In this document: in pieces, positions 9,694-17,260 of the stretch
Position numbering within the stretch: the first letter of the stretch is position 1
Layout of the letters: each line of letters opens with the position of its first letter
NCBI GenBank assembly: GCA_017520705.1
Contig: JAFXFF010000004.1
Coordinates: 1-50,463 of the forward strand
Source of the DNA: Clostridia bacterium
GTDB taxonomy: Bacteria; Bacillota; Clostridia; Oscillospirales; Acutalibacteraceae
DNA length: 50,463 bases
Direction of reading: 5' to 3'
Translations under genes and position numbers: made by a program
The notes under the pieces: generated by a model
Database searches by the model: none
Told to the model about the DNA's origin: nothing
Seen by the model: the letters and a program-made list of their open reading frames with translations, nothing else

Positions 9694-10207
9694 CGTAGGC
9701 CACCACAGAGGCTACGCTGTAATTCTTCAGCACCTCACGGCCGTTGAGGCCCTTCAGCTCCAACAGGAAGAGGATCTTCACCACTTCGCCGCCCAGCTCC
9801 TCCACCAGATCGGCGGCGGCGCGGATGGTGCCGCCGGTGGCGATGAGGTCGTCCACCAGCACCACCTTCTGCCCGGGTTTGATGGCGTCCTTGTGCATCT
9901 CGATGGTGGCGGTGCCGTACTCCAGCGCATAGGTCTTGCTGATGGTGGCGCAGGGCAGCTTGCCTGCCTTGCGGATGGGGACGAAGGGCTTGTGCAGATT
10001 GTAGGCCAGCGGCACGCCGAAGATAAAGCCGCGGCTCTCGGCACCGGCGATGACGTCAAAGTCCAGACCCTCCAGCAGTTTCGCCATCTCGTCCACGGCC
10101 AGATGCAGGCCGTCGGCGTCCTGCATCACGGTGGTGACGTCGCGGAACAGAATGCCTTTTTCGGGAAAATCGGGGATGGTGCGGATGTAATCGGCTACGG
10201 TTTTCAT
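9683..10207 (-). CDS. apt: Adenine phosphoribosyltransferase
   Basis: Salvages adenine with PRPP to give AMP in the cytosol. It is 174 residues, the usual length. The N-terminus IRTIPDFPEKGILFRDVT, the GAESRGFIFG segment and the PRPP-binding motif VVLVDDLIATGGT are all intact. AAAAGGAG lies upstream, and a promoter is at 10243-10271. The downstream relQ overlaps it, so purine salvage and alarmone synthesis share one transcript. In Bacillus-type genomes apt is next to the long relA gene instead. Confidence 0.95.
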   Translation of the reverse strand: MKTVADYIRTIPDFPEKGILFRDVTTVMQDADGLHLAVDEMAKLLEGLDFDVIAGAESRGFIFGVPLAYNLHKPFVPIRKAGKLPCATISKTYALEYGTATIEMHKDAIKPGQKVVLVDDLIATGGTIRAAADLVEELGGEVVKILFLLELKGLNGREVLKNYSVASVVAYDGK

Positions 10208-10242
10208 ATATGTGATCTCCTTTTCGGGTTATTGGCAAATTC

Positions 10243-10271
10243 ATTGTATCAAATATCGTGGAAAAGGTAAA
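10243..10271 (-). promoter_or_regulatory. Promoter of apt-relQ
   Basis: Minus strand: TTTACC (10266-10271), 17-bp spacer, TACAAT (10243-10248). Confidence 0.5.
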
Positions 10272-10370
10272 GATAAAATGTGAATTTTTCCTCATTTTCC
10301 GGTTTTAACGGAGGAAATGCGGAGAAAAAGGGAAAAATACACAGGAAAATGCAAAAAGGATAACTTGTGC

Positions 10371-10399
10371 TTGACTTTTGACAGGCGGTTGGATATAAT
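10371..10399 (+). promoter_or_regulatory. Promoter of tRNA-Lys
   Basis: TTGACT (10371-10376), 17-bp spacer, TATAAT (10394-10399), 32 bp before the tRNA. Confidence 0.75.
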
Positions 10400-10431
10400 A
10401 GGTAGGCAAATTATTGCATAAGCGACCATAC

Positions 10432-10507
10432 GACCCATTAGCTCAGTTGGCAGAGCACTTGACTTTTAATCAAGGTGTCCGGGGTTCGAATCCCCGATGG
10501 GTCACCA
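10432..10507 (+). tRNA. tRNA-Lys (anticodon TTT)
   Basis: Acceptor GACCCAT/ATGGGTC, D-arm GCTC-AGTTGGCA-GAGC, anticodon stem CTTGA/TCAAG with loop CTTTTAA (anticodon TTT), T-arm CGGGG-TTCGAAT-CCCCG, discriminator A and encoded CCA. It is 76 nt long, with its own promoter and terminator. Confidence 0.96.
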
Positions 10508-10545
10508 AACAGAAAGGCACCACCGACAGGTGGTGCCTTTCTGTT
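10507..10545 (+). terminator. Terminator of tRNA-Lys
   Basis: An 18-bp inverted repeat, AAACAGAAAGGCACCACC and its complement with loop GACA, directly after the tRNA. Confidence 0.8.
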
Positions 10546-10556
10546 TGTGCTCATTT

Positions 10557-10675
10557 GGGGTAAGCAGAACCCCAATTCGTTTGTGTTGCGGTGCAACACA
10601 AACTATATGCGGTTTGGCACGGAAAAGTCGGCGGCGTAGGGCCTATCCTGCCAAGACGCAGGTTTCGAACCCCCC
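10557..10675 (+). repeat. tRNA-trailing structured element A
   Basis: Homologous to element B (17127-17247, minus strand). Shared blocks are GGTAAGCAGAACCCC (TAA/TGA variant), CAAACTATATGCGG-Y-TTGGCACGG and TGCCAAGACGCAGG. It holds an 11-bp hairpin (10579-10603), outer arms TTGGCA (10614-10619) and TGCCAA (10649-10654), and ends with a T-arm mimic CAGGTTTCGAACCC (10659-10672). No credible gene is seen in it. Confidence 0.75.
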
Positions 10676-10676
10676 C

Positions 10677-10711
10677 ACAAAAAACAAAACCCTCGGTATA
10701 TCCGAGGGTTT
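10677..10711 (-). terminator. Terminator of the XRE regulator gene
   Basis: Inverted repeat AACCCTCGG / CCGAGGGTT (10688-10710) with minus-strand tail TTTTGTTTTTT. Confidence 0.8.
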
Positions 10712-11085
10712 CACTTCGTTCGATTCCGCTTCAGCTGTTGACAGGTGCGCTGCACCTGCTGCACCAGGGTCTGTTGGTCCGCATAGTTCAGCTGGCGGAA
10801 CATCTGTACCAGTAGTTGCTCCTGCAGGGTCAGGTGCATCCTTTCGCCCTCGGCGTCGGTGACGGAGGGGGTGGAGGGCTCGTCGTGGCCCACCAGATAG
10901 TCCACCGTAACGCCAAACAGCTCTGCCAGTGCCACCAAGCCCTGATGATCGGGGGTGACCACACCCGTCTCATACTTGGTGTAGGAGGTGCGGTGGATAT
11001 TCAATTTGTCTGCCACGGCCTGCTGGGTCAGGCCGGTCTGCTTGCGCAGGTGGAGCAACCGCTCGCCAAAGGAATATTCCGCCAT
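10711..11085 (-). CDS. XRE-family transcriptional regulator
   Basis: A 124-residue DNA-binding protein. The N-terminal helix-turn-helix (residues about 6-62) reads GERLLHLRKQTGLTQQAVADKLNIHRTSYTKYETG, then LAELFGVTVDYLVG, typical of the XRE/Cro superfamily. The C-terminal part is Gln-rich and helical, possibly for oligomerisation. The start is chosen because AGGAGGT lies 6 nt upstream; the frame stays open further 5' without a ribosome site. It has its own promoter (11122-11150) and terminator. No target can be named. Confidence 0.88.
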   Translation of the reverse strand: MAEYSFGERLLHLRKQTGLTQQAVADKLNIHRTSYTKYETGVVTPDHQGLVALAELFGVTVDYLVGHDEPSTPSVTDAEGERMHLTLQEQLLVQMFRQLNYADQQTLVQQVQRTCQQLKRNRTK

Positions 11086-11121
11086 ACCGACACCTCCTAT
11101 GTGCACAATCTTCACAGGACA

Positions 11122-11150
11122 ATCATACCACGGCCGCGGCGGCAACACAA
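11122..11150 (-). promoter_or_regulatory. Promoter of the XRE regulator gene
   Basis: Minus strand: TTGTGT (11145-11150), 17-bp spacer, TATGAT (11122-11127). Confidence 0.55.
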
Positions 11151-11209
11151 CCACAATCGCGACGAAACGCCGTGAAATTCTTTCACAACTGCCAATTCAT
11201 AAAAATTGC

Positions 11210-11238
11210 TTGTTTTTGCGGCGGTAGTTTGCTATACT
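11210..11238 (+). promoter_or_regulatory. Promoter of the AI-2E family gene
   Basis: TTGTTT (11210-11215), 17-bp spacer, TATACT (11233-11238). Confidence 0.6.
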
Positions 11239-11273
11239 ATTCTACAGATCGATTGCGAAGAGGGAGGAGCCCT

Positions 11274-12434
11274 ATGAAGCATAAGGAAAAAATAAAGCAA
11301 TGGCTGTGGTATTTCAGTTTTCCCGCCGCCGCCGTGTTGCTATACAAGCTGTACGATAATTTCGGCGAGGCCTTGGGGTTGATCGGCAAGCTCATAGACG
11401 TGCTGTCCCCCTTTGTGGGCGGCTTTGTGCTGGCGTTTCTGCTGCTGGGTCCCAGCCGCTGGTTGGAGGAGCGTTTTCTCCGTTTGAACGGTAAGGCGTG
11501 GCCCAAGCTGGCCCGTCCGCTGGCGTTGTTTATCCTCTATGTAGTGTTTCTCGGCGCGCTGACAGCGGTGATTTCTTTGCTGATCCCCGTACTGATTAGC
11601 AGCCTCACCGATTTGGTGAACGCTATGCCGGAGTATCTGCGCGCCGCACAGGAGAAGTTGCAGGCTTGGTTTGCCGCCGACGGTCCTCTGGGTATGCTCC
11701 ATCTGCAGAATCCGATCAACAACGTTTACAATTACCTGATCCAAGCTGCCACCAGAATGGTCACTACCGAGAACGTCTTGACCGCCATCAAGAGTGTGGG
11801 CAACGTGGCCTCCTCCCTGATCAATGTGGTCATTTCCTTTGTGGTGTCCATCTACATGCTGGCGGGTCGCGAGCATCTGTGCCGCGCTCTGCGTAATTTT
11901 ATGAGTTTGTTTATCCGTCCTCGGACGCTTGCCCGTCTGCGGCACTATACCCGCCGCACCGGTCATATTTTCTCCCAGTACATCTATGGCGCCCTGCTGG
12001 ACGCCTTAGTGGTGGGTGTGGTGGTGTCCATCGGCCTGCTCATCTTCCGCGTGCCCTATGCGGTGTTGTTGGGTATGATCCTCGGCGTGATGAATCTGGT
12101 GCCTTATTTCGGCGCCATTGTGGGCGGTGTGGGCATCTCCTTTGTGGCTCTGCTGACCAATGGCCTGCCTACTGCCATCGGCGTGGCTGTTTATATTGTG
12201 GTGTCCCAGCAGGTGGATGCCAACATCATTCAGCCGCGCATCATCGGCGATTCCGTTGGTCTGCGCCCCTTCTACGTGCTGCTGGGCATCACCCTGTTCG
12301 GTGGATTGTTCGGCTTCTGGGGCATTCTGCTGGGGCCGCCCCTGATGGCGGTGGTGCAGATGGCGGTGCGGGAGATCTACGCCCACCGCGCCAAGAAAAA
12401 GGAAAAGGCGGCAGAGGATGCCGCCCGCGCATAA
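11274..12434 (+). CDS. AI-2E family membrane protein (putative transporter)
   Basis: A 386-residue polytopic membrane protein of the PF01594 type. Members have been linked to autoinducer export or Na+/H+ exchange, and the substrate here is unknown. Visible features are several N-terminal hydrophobic helices, a central amphipathic loop (about residues 120-180), and the family C-terminal block AVLLGMILGVMNLVPYFGAIVGG followed by QQVDANIIQPRIIGDSVGLRPF. The C-terminus is charged. GGGAGGAG lies 4 nt before the chosen ATG; an upstream in-frame extension lacks a site. It is monocistronic. Confidence 0.88.
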   Translation: MKHKEKIKQWLWYFSFPAAAVLLYKLYDNFGEALGLIGKLIDVLSPFVGGFVLAFLLLGPSRWLEERFLRLNGKAWPKLARPLALFILYVVFLGALTAVISLLIPVLISSLTDLVNAMPEYLRAAQEKLQAWFAADGPLGMLHLQNPINNVYNYLIQAATRMVTTENVLTAIKSVGNVASSLINVVISFVVSIYMLAGREHLCRALRNFMSLFIRPRTLARLRHYTRRTGHIFSQYIYGALLDALVVGVVVSIGLLIFRVPYAVLLGMILGVMNLVPYFGAIVGGVGISFVALLTNGLPTAIGVAVYIVVSQQVDANIIQPRIIGDSVGLRPFYVLLGITLFGGLFGFWGILLGPPLMAVVQMAVREIYAHRAKKKEKAAEDAARA

Positions 12435-12442
12435 GCTATAAC

Positions 12443-12478
12443 AGGCCGCTGCCCGTGAGGGTGGCGGTCTTTTGCATA
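12443..12478 (+). terminator. Terminator after the AI-2E family gene
   Basis: Inverted repeat GGCCGCTGCCC-GTGA-GGGTGGCGGTC with some G-T pairs, then TTTTGCATATTTTT. Confidence 0.55.
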
Positions 12479-12484
12479 TTTTTA

Positions 12485-12513
12485 TTGACAAAAAGAGTCT
12501 ACCGTGATAGACT
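12485..12513 (+). promoter_or_regulatory. Promoter with embedded operator-like palindrome (site 2)
   Basis: TTGACA (12485-12490), 17-bp spacer, TAGACT (12508-12513). GTCTA-CCGTGA-TAGAC (12497-12512) overlaps the spacer and -10. It begins 6 nt after the -35 box and ends 1 nt before the end of the -10, as at site 1. Confidence 0.7.
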
Positions 12514-12542
12514 TCTTACAAATACACGTGAGGAGGATGCGT

Positions 12543-13415
12543 ATGAGAAACTTGTTTGCCGTGGACTTCACCGACGAGAACCATCCCGTTGTCCCTGCCG
12601 ATGCCTATTGCCGCCGCCGCGTGAATGCGGCGCTGGAGGAGAAGATGGACGAGCACGCCGACCAAATCCTAGAGGATGTGGAAAAGGCCACCCGATCCCT
12701 GCCGCACATCATCGGTATGGGCGCTTGCGGCATTGCCGGCGTGGTCTGCTTCGCTGTTTTTGATGCCATCACCGATGAGGCGGACCACGTTCCTGCCGCG
12801 GCTTGGCTATGGTTCGCCGCCGCCGTGGTGGCCTTTTTGCTGCTGTTGGCGGTGGCCTACTCCTATCGTAAGCTGATCACGGCCCGCTTGGAGACCGACG
12901 AGATGAACACACAGATGGAGCAGGCAGATGCCTACGCCCTCCTGTCCCGTGCCGAGCTGGGGATTCCCGCGGATGCCGTCGCGATGGACGTGCTGGGCTA
13001 TTCCTACGAGGTAAAAAAGGGGAAAGAGAAGCTGATGAAGATCGCGGATGAGCACTACGATGCCATGGAGATGACGGTCTTTGCGGAGGATGGATGCCTG
13101 ATGCTGGCCGACGCCGTCACCCTCTATGCCTTACCGCTGTCCGAGGTCACCGCTGTCACACGGCGGGAGGGCAGGATCCGTGTCCACAGCTGGAACAAAG
13201 AGGAGGAGCCCAACAAGGAGCCGTATAAGCCCTACCGCATTCGTTACGATGACGAAAATGACGTCTTTACGGTGCGTGCGGTGTATGTGCTGGAGTGGGG
13301 AGGCGCCGACCGCGAGCTGGTGGTACCCGATTACGAGTGGGAGCGGGTGTTGCAGCCGCTGACCGGGCTTTCCGTCACCGCCACCGAAAAGGCGTTTTCC
13401 GTTACGATAGGATAA
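12543..13415 (+). CDS. Two-TM membrane protein with C-terminal PH-like domain, unknown function
   Basis: Not recognised as a named family. It has 290 residues: an acidic soluble N-terminus, two membrane segments (about residues 59-76 and 85-107), a helical linker, and a beta-rich C-terminus (about 160-285) with alternating strands such as MTVFAEDGCLMLADAVTLYALP and YRIRYDDENDVFTVRAVYVLEW that resembles PH-like or YcxB-like folds. GAGGAGG at 12530-12536 selects this ATG over upstream in-frame starts. Its promoter/operator copies that of the other 2-TM gene (8037-8834). A terminator follows. Confidence 0.75.
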   Translation: MRNLFAVDFTDENHPVVPADAYCRRRVNAALEEKMDEHADQILEDVEKATRSLPHIIGMGACGIAGVVCFAVFDAITDEADHVPAAAWLWFAAAVVAFLLLLAVAYSYRKLITARLETDEMNTQMEQADAYALLSRAELGIPADAVAMDVLGYSYEVKKGKEKLMKIADEHYDAMEMTVFAEDGCLMLADAVTLYALPLSEVTAVTRREGRIRVHSWNKEEEPNKEPYKPYRIRYDDENDVFTVRAVYVLEWGGADRELVVPDYEWERVLQPLTGLSVTATEKAFSVTIG

Positions 13416-13419
13416 AGAA

Positions 13420-13454
13420 AAAGCACCGCTACCCAAAATGTGGTAGCGGTGCTT
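13420..13454. terminator. Bidirectional terminator between the 2-TM gene and pduL
   Basis: Inverted repeat AAAGCACCGCTACC / GGTAGCGGTGCTTT between converging genes. Confidence 0.8.
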
Positions 13455-13468
13455 TCGTTGGTAAGATC

Positions 13469-14038
13469 TTACTGGATGATCTCGCCCACGCTGCCGGCGC
13501 AGGCGGCGTTGGACTCGTCGGTGTCGATGTGCATGGCCAGCGCAAACTTGTCGCTGACGCGGACCACCACGTCACCGTAGATGGTCTCGCGGCCCTCGGA
13601 GGCGATCTTGACGGACACGATCTGCTTGTCCGTGAGACCGAACTCGGCGGCGTCGGCGGTGGTCATGTGGATGTGACGCTTGGCGGCGATGACGCCCTCA
13701 GCGATCTCCACCTCACCGCAGGGGCCCACCAGCTTGCAGGCGCCGGAGCCGGCGATGTCACCGGACTCGCGGATGGGGGCGGCCACGCCGATGCTGCGGG
13801 CATCGGTCAGGGACAGCTCCACCTGGGTAGCGGGGCGGACGGGGCCCAGAATGGACACGCCGGGCAGGGTCTTCTTGGGGCCGACGACGTCGATGCGCTC
13901 GGCGCAGGCATACTGGCCGGGCTGGGACAGATCCTTCTTCTTGGTCAGCTCATAGCCCTTGCCGAACAGAATCTCCAGATGCTCCTGAGAAACGTGGATG
14001 TGGCGGGCAGAGGTCTCAACTAAAATATTCTTAGCCAT
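13469..14038 (-). CDS. pduL: Phosphate propanoyltransferase / phosphotransacylase PduL
   Basis: Transfers acyl groups between CoA and phosphate (acetyl- or propionyl-CoA to acyl phosphate). It is 189 residues with the family's duplicated beta-barrel layout. Metal-ligand motifs are present: RHIHVS (His13, His15), RHIHMT (His122, His124) and AMHIDTDE (His170). No microcompartment shell genes are nearby and no N-terminal encapsulation peptide is seen, so it probably acts in the cytosol as the organism's phosphotransacetylase; that role is inferred. AAGAAGGAG precedes the ATG and a promoter is at 14087-14115. Confidence 0.92.
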   Translation of the reverse strand: MAKNILVETSARHIHVSQEHLEILFGKGYELTKKKDLSQPGQYACAERIDVVGPKKTLPGVSILGPVRPATQVELSLTDARSIGVAAPIRESGDIAGSGACKLVGPCGEVEIAEGVIAAKRHIHMTTADAAEFGLTDKQIVSVKIASEGRETIYGDVVVRVSDKFALAMHIDTDESNAACAGSVGEIIQ

Positions 14039-14086
14039 GGGAATACACTCCTTCTTTTTACGGCAAATGCCGCTTCTTTCCCCCTT

Positions 14087-14115
14087 ATTCTACTCCAAAT
14101 CGGCACACAATGCAA
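14087..14115 (-). promoter_or_regulatory. Promoter of pduL
   Basis: Minus strand: TTGCAT (14110-14115), 17-bp spacer, TAGAAT (14087-14092). Confidence 0.6.
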
Positions 14116-14162
14116 GAGGGGAGACCGGAAAAACGCAAAAATTTAAGGCGCGCAAAATTTTC

Positions 14163-14192
14163 TTGTGCAATCCCGATAGGATGTGCTATAAT
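14163..14192 (+). promoter_or_regulatory. Promoter of the peptidase S11-like gene
   Basis: TTGTGC (14163-14168), 18-bp spacer, TATAAT (14187-14192). Confidence 0.6.
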
Positions 14193-14223
14193 AAAGGGTA
14201 GCAAAACGAAAGGCGGTGGCGGA

Positions 14224-15582
14224 ATGAAAAAGCGGATAGCGGCTCTGTTGGCGGCGGTGATGCTGACGGTGAGCCTCCTGGCGACGGCAGTGCCCGTCGC
14301 GGCGGTGGGATACCCCCTGCCCGCGGACGTAACGGTCAATGCGTCCTCCGCCATATTGGTGAGTCTGGCGGGCGACCCCGAAAACGACACCATTATCTAC
14401 GAGAAGGCCGCCGACGAGGTGCGGGCCCCCGGCGCCATGATGCGATATATGGTGGTGGCCTATGCCCTCCACCGCATTGAGGAAAAGGGGCTGGATATCG
14501 ACACCGAAACCGGTAGCTATTCCACCGCTTTGTTCAACGAATACGTAGCGGGCACCGGTGTGCCCACCGTCAATATGGCCTACGGCGAGACCTGGAAGCT
14601 CCGCGACCTGCTCACCGTCGCCTTCATCCACAACGCCAGCGACGCCGTAGTGGTGCTGGCGGAGGCGGTGGACGGAGACGTGCGCACCTTTATGGACGGG
14701 ATGAACGCGCTGGCGCTGGAGCTGGGGTGCGTCAACAGCCACTTCTACTGGCTCAGCGGTCTGGATTCCCTCAGTCAGTACACCACCGCACGGGATATGT
14801 ACCGCATCGTCCGCTATTGCCAGCAGCAGCCGCTGTTTGAGGACCTTTGCGGCGTGTCGCAGGTGACGGTGAAACCGGTCAGCGGCGGCAGCCAGCGGAC
14901 CATTACCACGAACAACCATCTGATGTTGTCCACCAGCATCCACTATTACGAGCCGCTGGTACACAGCCGCACCGGCTTGTCGGACAACGACGGGCGCACC
15001 TGCGCTGCGGTGGCGCGGCAGGACGGCTACGAGTATCTGGCGGTGGTGATGGGCTCCCCCGAATACAACGCAAACGGGGAGAGTGGTGTCCACTATCGGG
15101 ACGTAAAGGCCTTGTTCAAGTGGGCGTTTAAGCAGTTTGAGTACAAGACGGTGTTGGCCAGAAATGAGATCTTAGCCAGCGTCAAGGTGGAGCAGGCCTG
15201 GGATATCGACCACGTGAATTTGGTGCCCGCCAAAGAGGTGGCCACCGTGGTGGATAAGGATATGGAGGCCGATCACATCATCCGCAAGGTGACGGTGTTC
15301 CAAAAATCCGTCCTCGCCCCCATCGAAAAGGGTGCCGTCTATGGCAAGGTGGAACTCTACGTCAACGTGGATCAGAAGATCGGCGAGGTGGAATTGGTGG
15401 CCTCCCAAACGGTCCCCCGCAGCGAATTGCTTCGTGTGTGGGAGGAGTTTAAGGCGGCGGTAGGCGGGGCATTGCCCTATGTGCTGGCGGGTGTCGGCCT
15501 GCTGGTGCTGCTGATCGTGGCCTACATCATCCTCAACATCGTCCACAATCGGCGCCGTAAGGGCGTGAAATTCAGAAAGTAA
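14224..15582 (+). CDS. Peptidase S11 (D-Ala-D-Ala carboxypeptidase) homologue, catalytic residues missing
   Basis: A 452-residue exported protein with a signal peptide (about 1-26), an S11-like domain, a beta-rich PBP5-type C-terminal domain, and a C-terminal membrane helix (about 417-440) followed by basic residues. Active S11 enzymes have SxxK, SxN and KTG. Here the matching places read APGAMMRYM (Ala71 for Ser, Arg74 for Lys), HNASDA (Asn137-Ala-Ser139 for Ser-x-Asn) and SRTG (Arg249 for Lys). I infer a pseudoenzyme that may bind or regulate in the cell wall. It probably shares a transcript with rsmA, 9 bp downstream. Confidence 0.82.
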   Translation: MKKRIAALLAAVMLTVSLLATAVPVAAVGYPLPADVTVNASSAILVSLAGDPENDTIIYEKAADEVRAPGAMMRYMVVAYALHRIEEKGLDIDTETGSYSTALFNEYVAGTGVPTVNMAYGETWKLRDLLTVAFIHNASDAVVVLAEAVDGDVRTFMDGMNALALELGCVNSHFYWLSGLDSLSQYTTARDMYRIVRYCQQQPLFEDLCGVSQVTVKPVSGGSQRTITTNNHLMLSTSIHYYEPLVHSRTGLSDNDGRTCAAVARQDGYEYLAVVMGSPEYNANGESGVHYRDVKALFKWAFKQFEYKTVLARNEILASVKVEQAWDIDHVNLVPAKEVATVVDKDMEADHIIRKVTVFQKSVLAPIEKGAVYGKVELYVNVDQKIGEVELVASQTVPRSELLRVWEEFKAAVGGALPYVLAGVGLLVLLIVAYIILNIVHNRRRKGVKFRK

Positions 15583-15591
15583 GGTGGCTGT

Positions 15592-16455
15592 ATGAGCGAC
15601 GCTTCCCCCCGTCTCACCGACGTGGGATATATTCGTGATTTGTTGGACCGTCACGGCTTCCACTTTTCCAAAAAACTGGGGCAGAATTTTCTCATCAATC
15701 CCTCGGTGTGCCCCCGCATGGCAGAGGCCTGCGGCGCCGCCCCCGATACGGGGGTGCTGGAGATCGGCCCCGGCATCGGCGTGCTCACCCGTGAGCTGGC
15801 CCATCGGGCAGGCAAGGTGGTGTCCATCGAGCTGGACGACCGCCTCCCCCCCGTCTTGGCGGAAACGCTGGCGGGGCAGGACAACGTATCCTTTGTCTGG
15901 GGCGATTGTATGAAATTGGACCTGCCCGCCATCATCGCCGAGCAGTTCGGCGATCGCCCGGTGGCGGTGTGCGCCAATCTGCCCTACTATATCACCTCTC
16001 CCATCGTGATGATGTTGCTGGAGAGCCGTCTGCCGGTGGAGAATATCACCGTTATGGTGCAGAAGGAGGCCGCCCAGCGACTGTGCGCCGCCCCCGGCAC
16101 CCGCGAGGCAGGGGCGGTGACCTTGGCGGTGCAGTATTACGCCGAGGCCCAGACCCTGTTTGGTGTGTCCCGTGGCAGCTTTCTACCCGCCCCCAACGTG
16201 GACAGCGCGGTGATACGGCTGACCATCCGCAAGGAGCCCCCCTGCCACGTTCAGGACGAGCGGCAGATGTTCCGCCTCATCCGCGCCGGCTTCAATCAGC
16301 GGCGCAAGACGTTGCTCAATTCCCTCACCGCCGCCGGCTTTGGCAAGGCGGCCATCGCCGCCGCCCTGGAGGCAGCGGGCCTTTCCGCCACCGCCCGTGC
16401 AGAGGAATTGACCCTCACCGATTGGGCGGCTGTCAGCGATGCCTTAGGTGCATAA
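15592..16455 (+). CDS. rsmA: 16S rRNA dimethyladenosine transferase
   Basis: Dimethylates two adjacent adenines near the 3' end of 16S rRNA (KsgA). It is 287 residues. The N-terminus KKLGQNFLIN, SAM motif I LEIGPGIGVLTRELA, the acidic motif SIELDD and the catalytic motif NLPYYITSPI are all intact. The C-terminal helical domain carries GFNQRRKTLLNSL. A short site, AAGGTGG, is 6 nt upstream. The gene follows the S11-like gene closely and ends at a strong terminator. Confidence 0.95.
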   Translation: MSDASPRLTDVGYIRDLLDRHGFHFSKKLGQNFLINPSVCPRMAEACGAAPDTGVLEIGPGIGVLTRELAHRAGKVVSIELDDRLPPVLAETLAGQDNVSFVWGDCMKLDLPAIIAEQFGDRPVAVCANLPYYITSPIVMMLLESRLPVENITVMVQKEAAQRLCAAPGTREAGAVTLAVQYYAEAQTLFGVSRGSFLPAPNVDSAVIRLTIRKEPPCHVQDERQMFRLIRAGFNQRRKTLLNSLTAAGFGKAAIAAALEAAGLSATARAEELTLTDWAAVSDALGA

Positions 16456-16457
16456 AG

Positions 16458-16493
16458 AAAGAGCGTAACCCATCACGGGTTACGCTCTTTTTT
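16458..16493. terminator. Terminator of rsmA (also faces the tlpA-like pseudogene)
   Basis: AAAGAGCGTAACCC-ATCA-CGGGTTACGCTCTTT followed by T-run. Confidence 0.85.
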
Positions 16494-16498
16494 GCGGG

Positions 16499-17052
16499 TT
16501 ATTTACATCCCTCAATGGCGCTCATCAGGGTATCGTAGCTGATGGCGCCCACAAAGGTGCGGCGAATGATGCCGGCGGCATCGATCACCACTGTATAGGG
16601 AATGCTGCCGCTGCCGCCCAGGGCGGAATAGTAGGCAAAGGCATCTCCGTCAGGATCCATGGCAAAGAGGATGGAGCTGTCGGGATAATTGGCACCGATA
16701 AATTCCTGCGCTTTATCCAAAACGTCGCAGTGGATGGCAACCACGTCTACGGTATCCGCCATCTCCCGCGCCACCCGATCAAAGTGGGGCAGCTCCCCCA
16801 CGCAGGCGGACACCAGTAGGCCCAGAAGTTGATGACGGTGATTTTGCCCCGTGCGGTGGGGTCAAAGGTGTGACGGGTATAGCCGTTCTCGTCGATCTCG
16901 GTCAGTTGGGTGCCGTAGCAGAGATCGCCGATTTGGTTGCCCCGCTTCGCGTTCTCGGGACGTTTTTTGATGGCCTCGCCGCCGTCGTCGCCGCAGGCGG
17001 TGAGGGCGAGGGCGAGAATGAGCGCCAATAATAAGCAGAGTGTACGTTTCAT
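16499..17052 (-). pseudogene. Thioredoxin-like lipoprotein (TlpA/ResA type), frameshifted
   Basis: The 5' part (to 16747) encodes a lipoprotein signal (LALTAC), then a thioredoxin-like start ending VINFWAYWCPP. The 3' part continues in another frame as CVGELPHFDRVA through SGSIPYTVVIDAAGIIRRTFVG, the usual cis-Pro region and C-terminus. The break falls inside the WCxxC active site near 16804-16807: reading CCG-CC-TGC in place of CCG-CCN-TGC shows one missing base. With that base restored a single protein of about 185 residues with WCPPC results. It is either a true pseudogene or a sequencing error. The promoter at 17086-17114 and AAAGGAGGT site are intact. Confidence 0.85.
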
Positions 17053-17085
17053 AGGGAGACCTCCTTTGCATATAAAGGTAGGGAT

Positions 17086-17114
17086 AGTATAGCATAAACA
17101 AGAAAAAGGTGCAA
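17086..17114 (-). promoter_or_regulatory. Promoter of the tlpA-like pseudogene
   Basis: Minus strand: TTGCAC (17109-17114), 17-bp spacer, TATACT (17086-17091). Confidence 0.65.
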
Positions 17115-17126
17115 GAGGGGGGAAGT

Positions 17127-17247
17127 ATGGGATTCGAACCCTGCGTCTTGGCAGATGAGCGGTTACGCCACCGCGATGAACGCCGTGCCAAGCCGCATAT
17201 AGTTTGCTTCGCTGTCGCTCCGCAAACTAACGGGGGTTCTGCTCACC
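17127..17247 (-). repeat. tRNA-trailing structured element B
   Basis: On the minus strand it follows the tRNA-Arg 3' fragment and its terminator. It is homologous to element A: a TGCCAAGACGCAGG block (17140-17153), CAAACTATATGCGG (about 17195-17208), arms CTTGGCA/TGCCAAG, a hairpin AGTTTGC/GCAAACT (17201-17228) and a T-arm mimic GGGTTCGAATCCC (17129-17141). No coding content is likely. Confidence 0.75.
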
Positions 17248-17260
17248 CTCACAGACGAAA

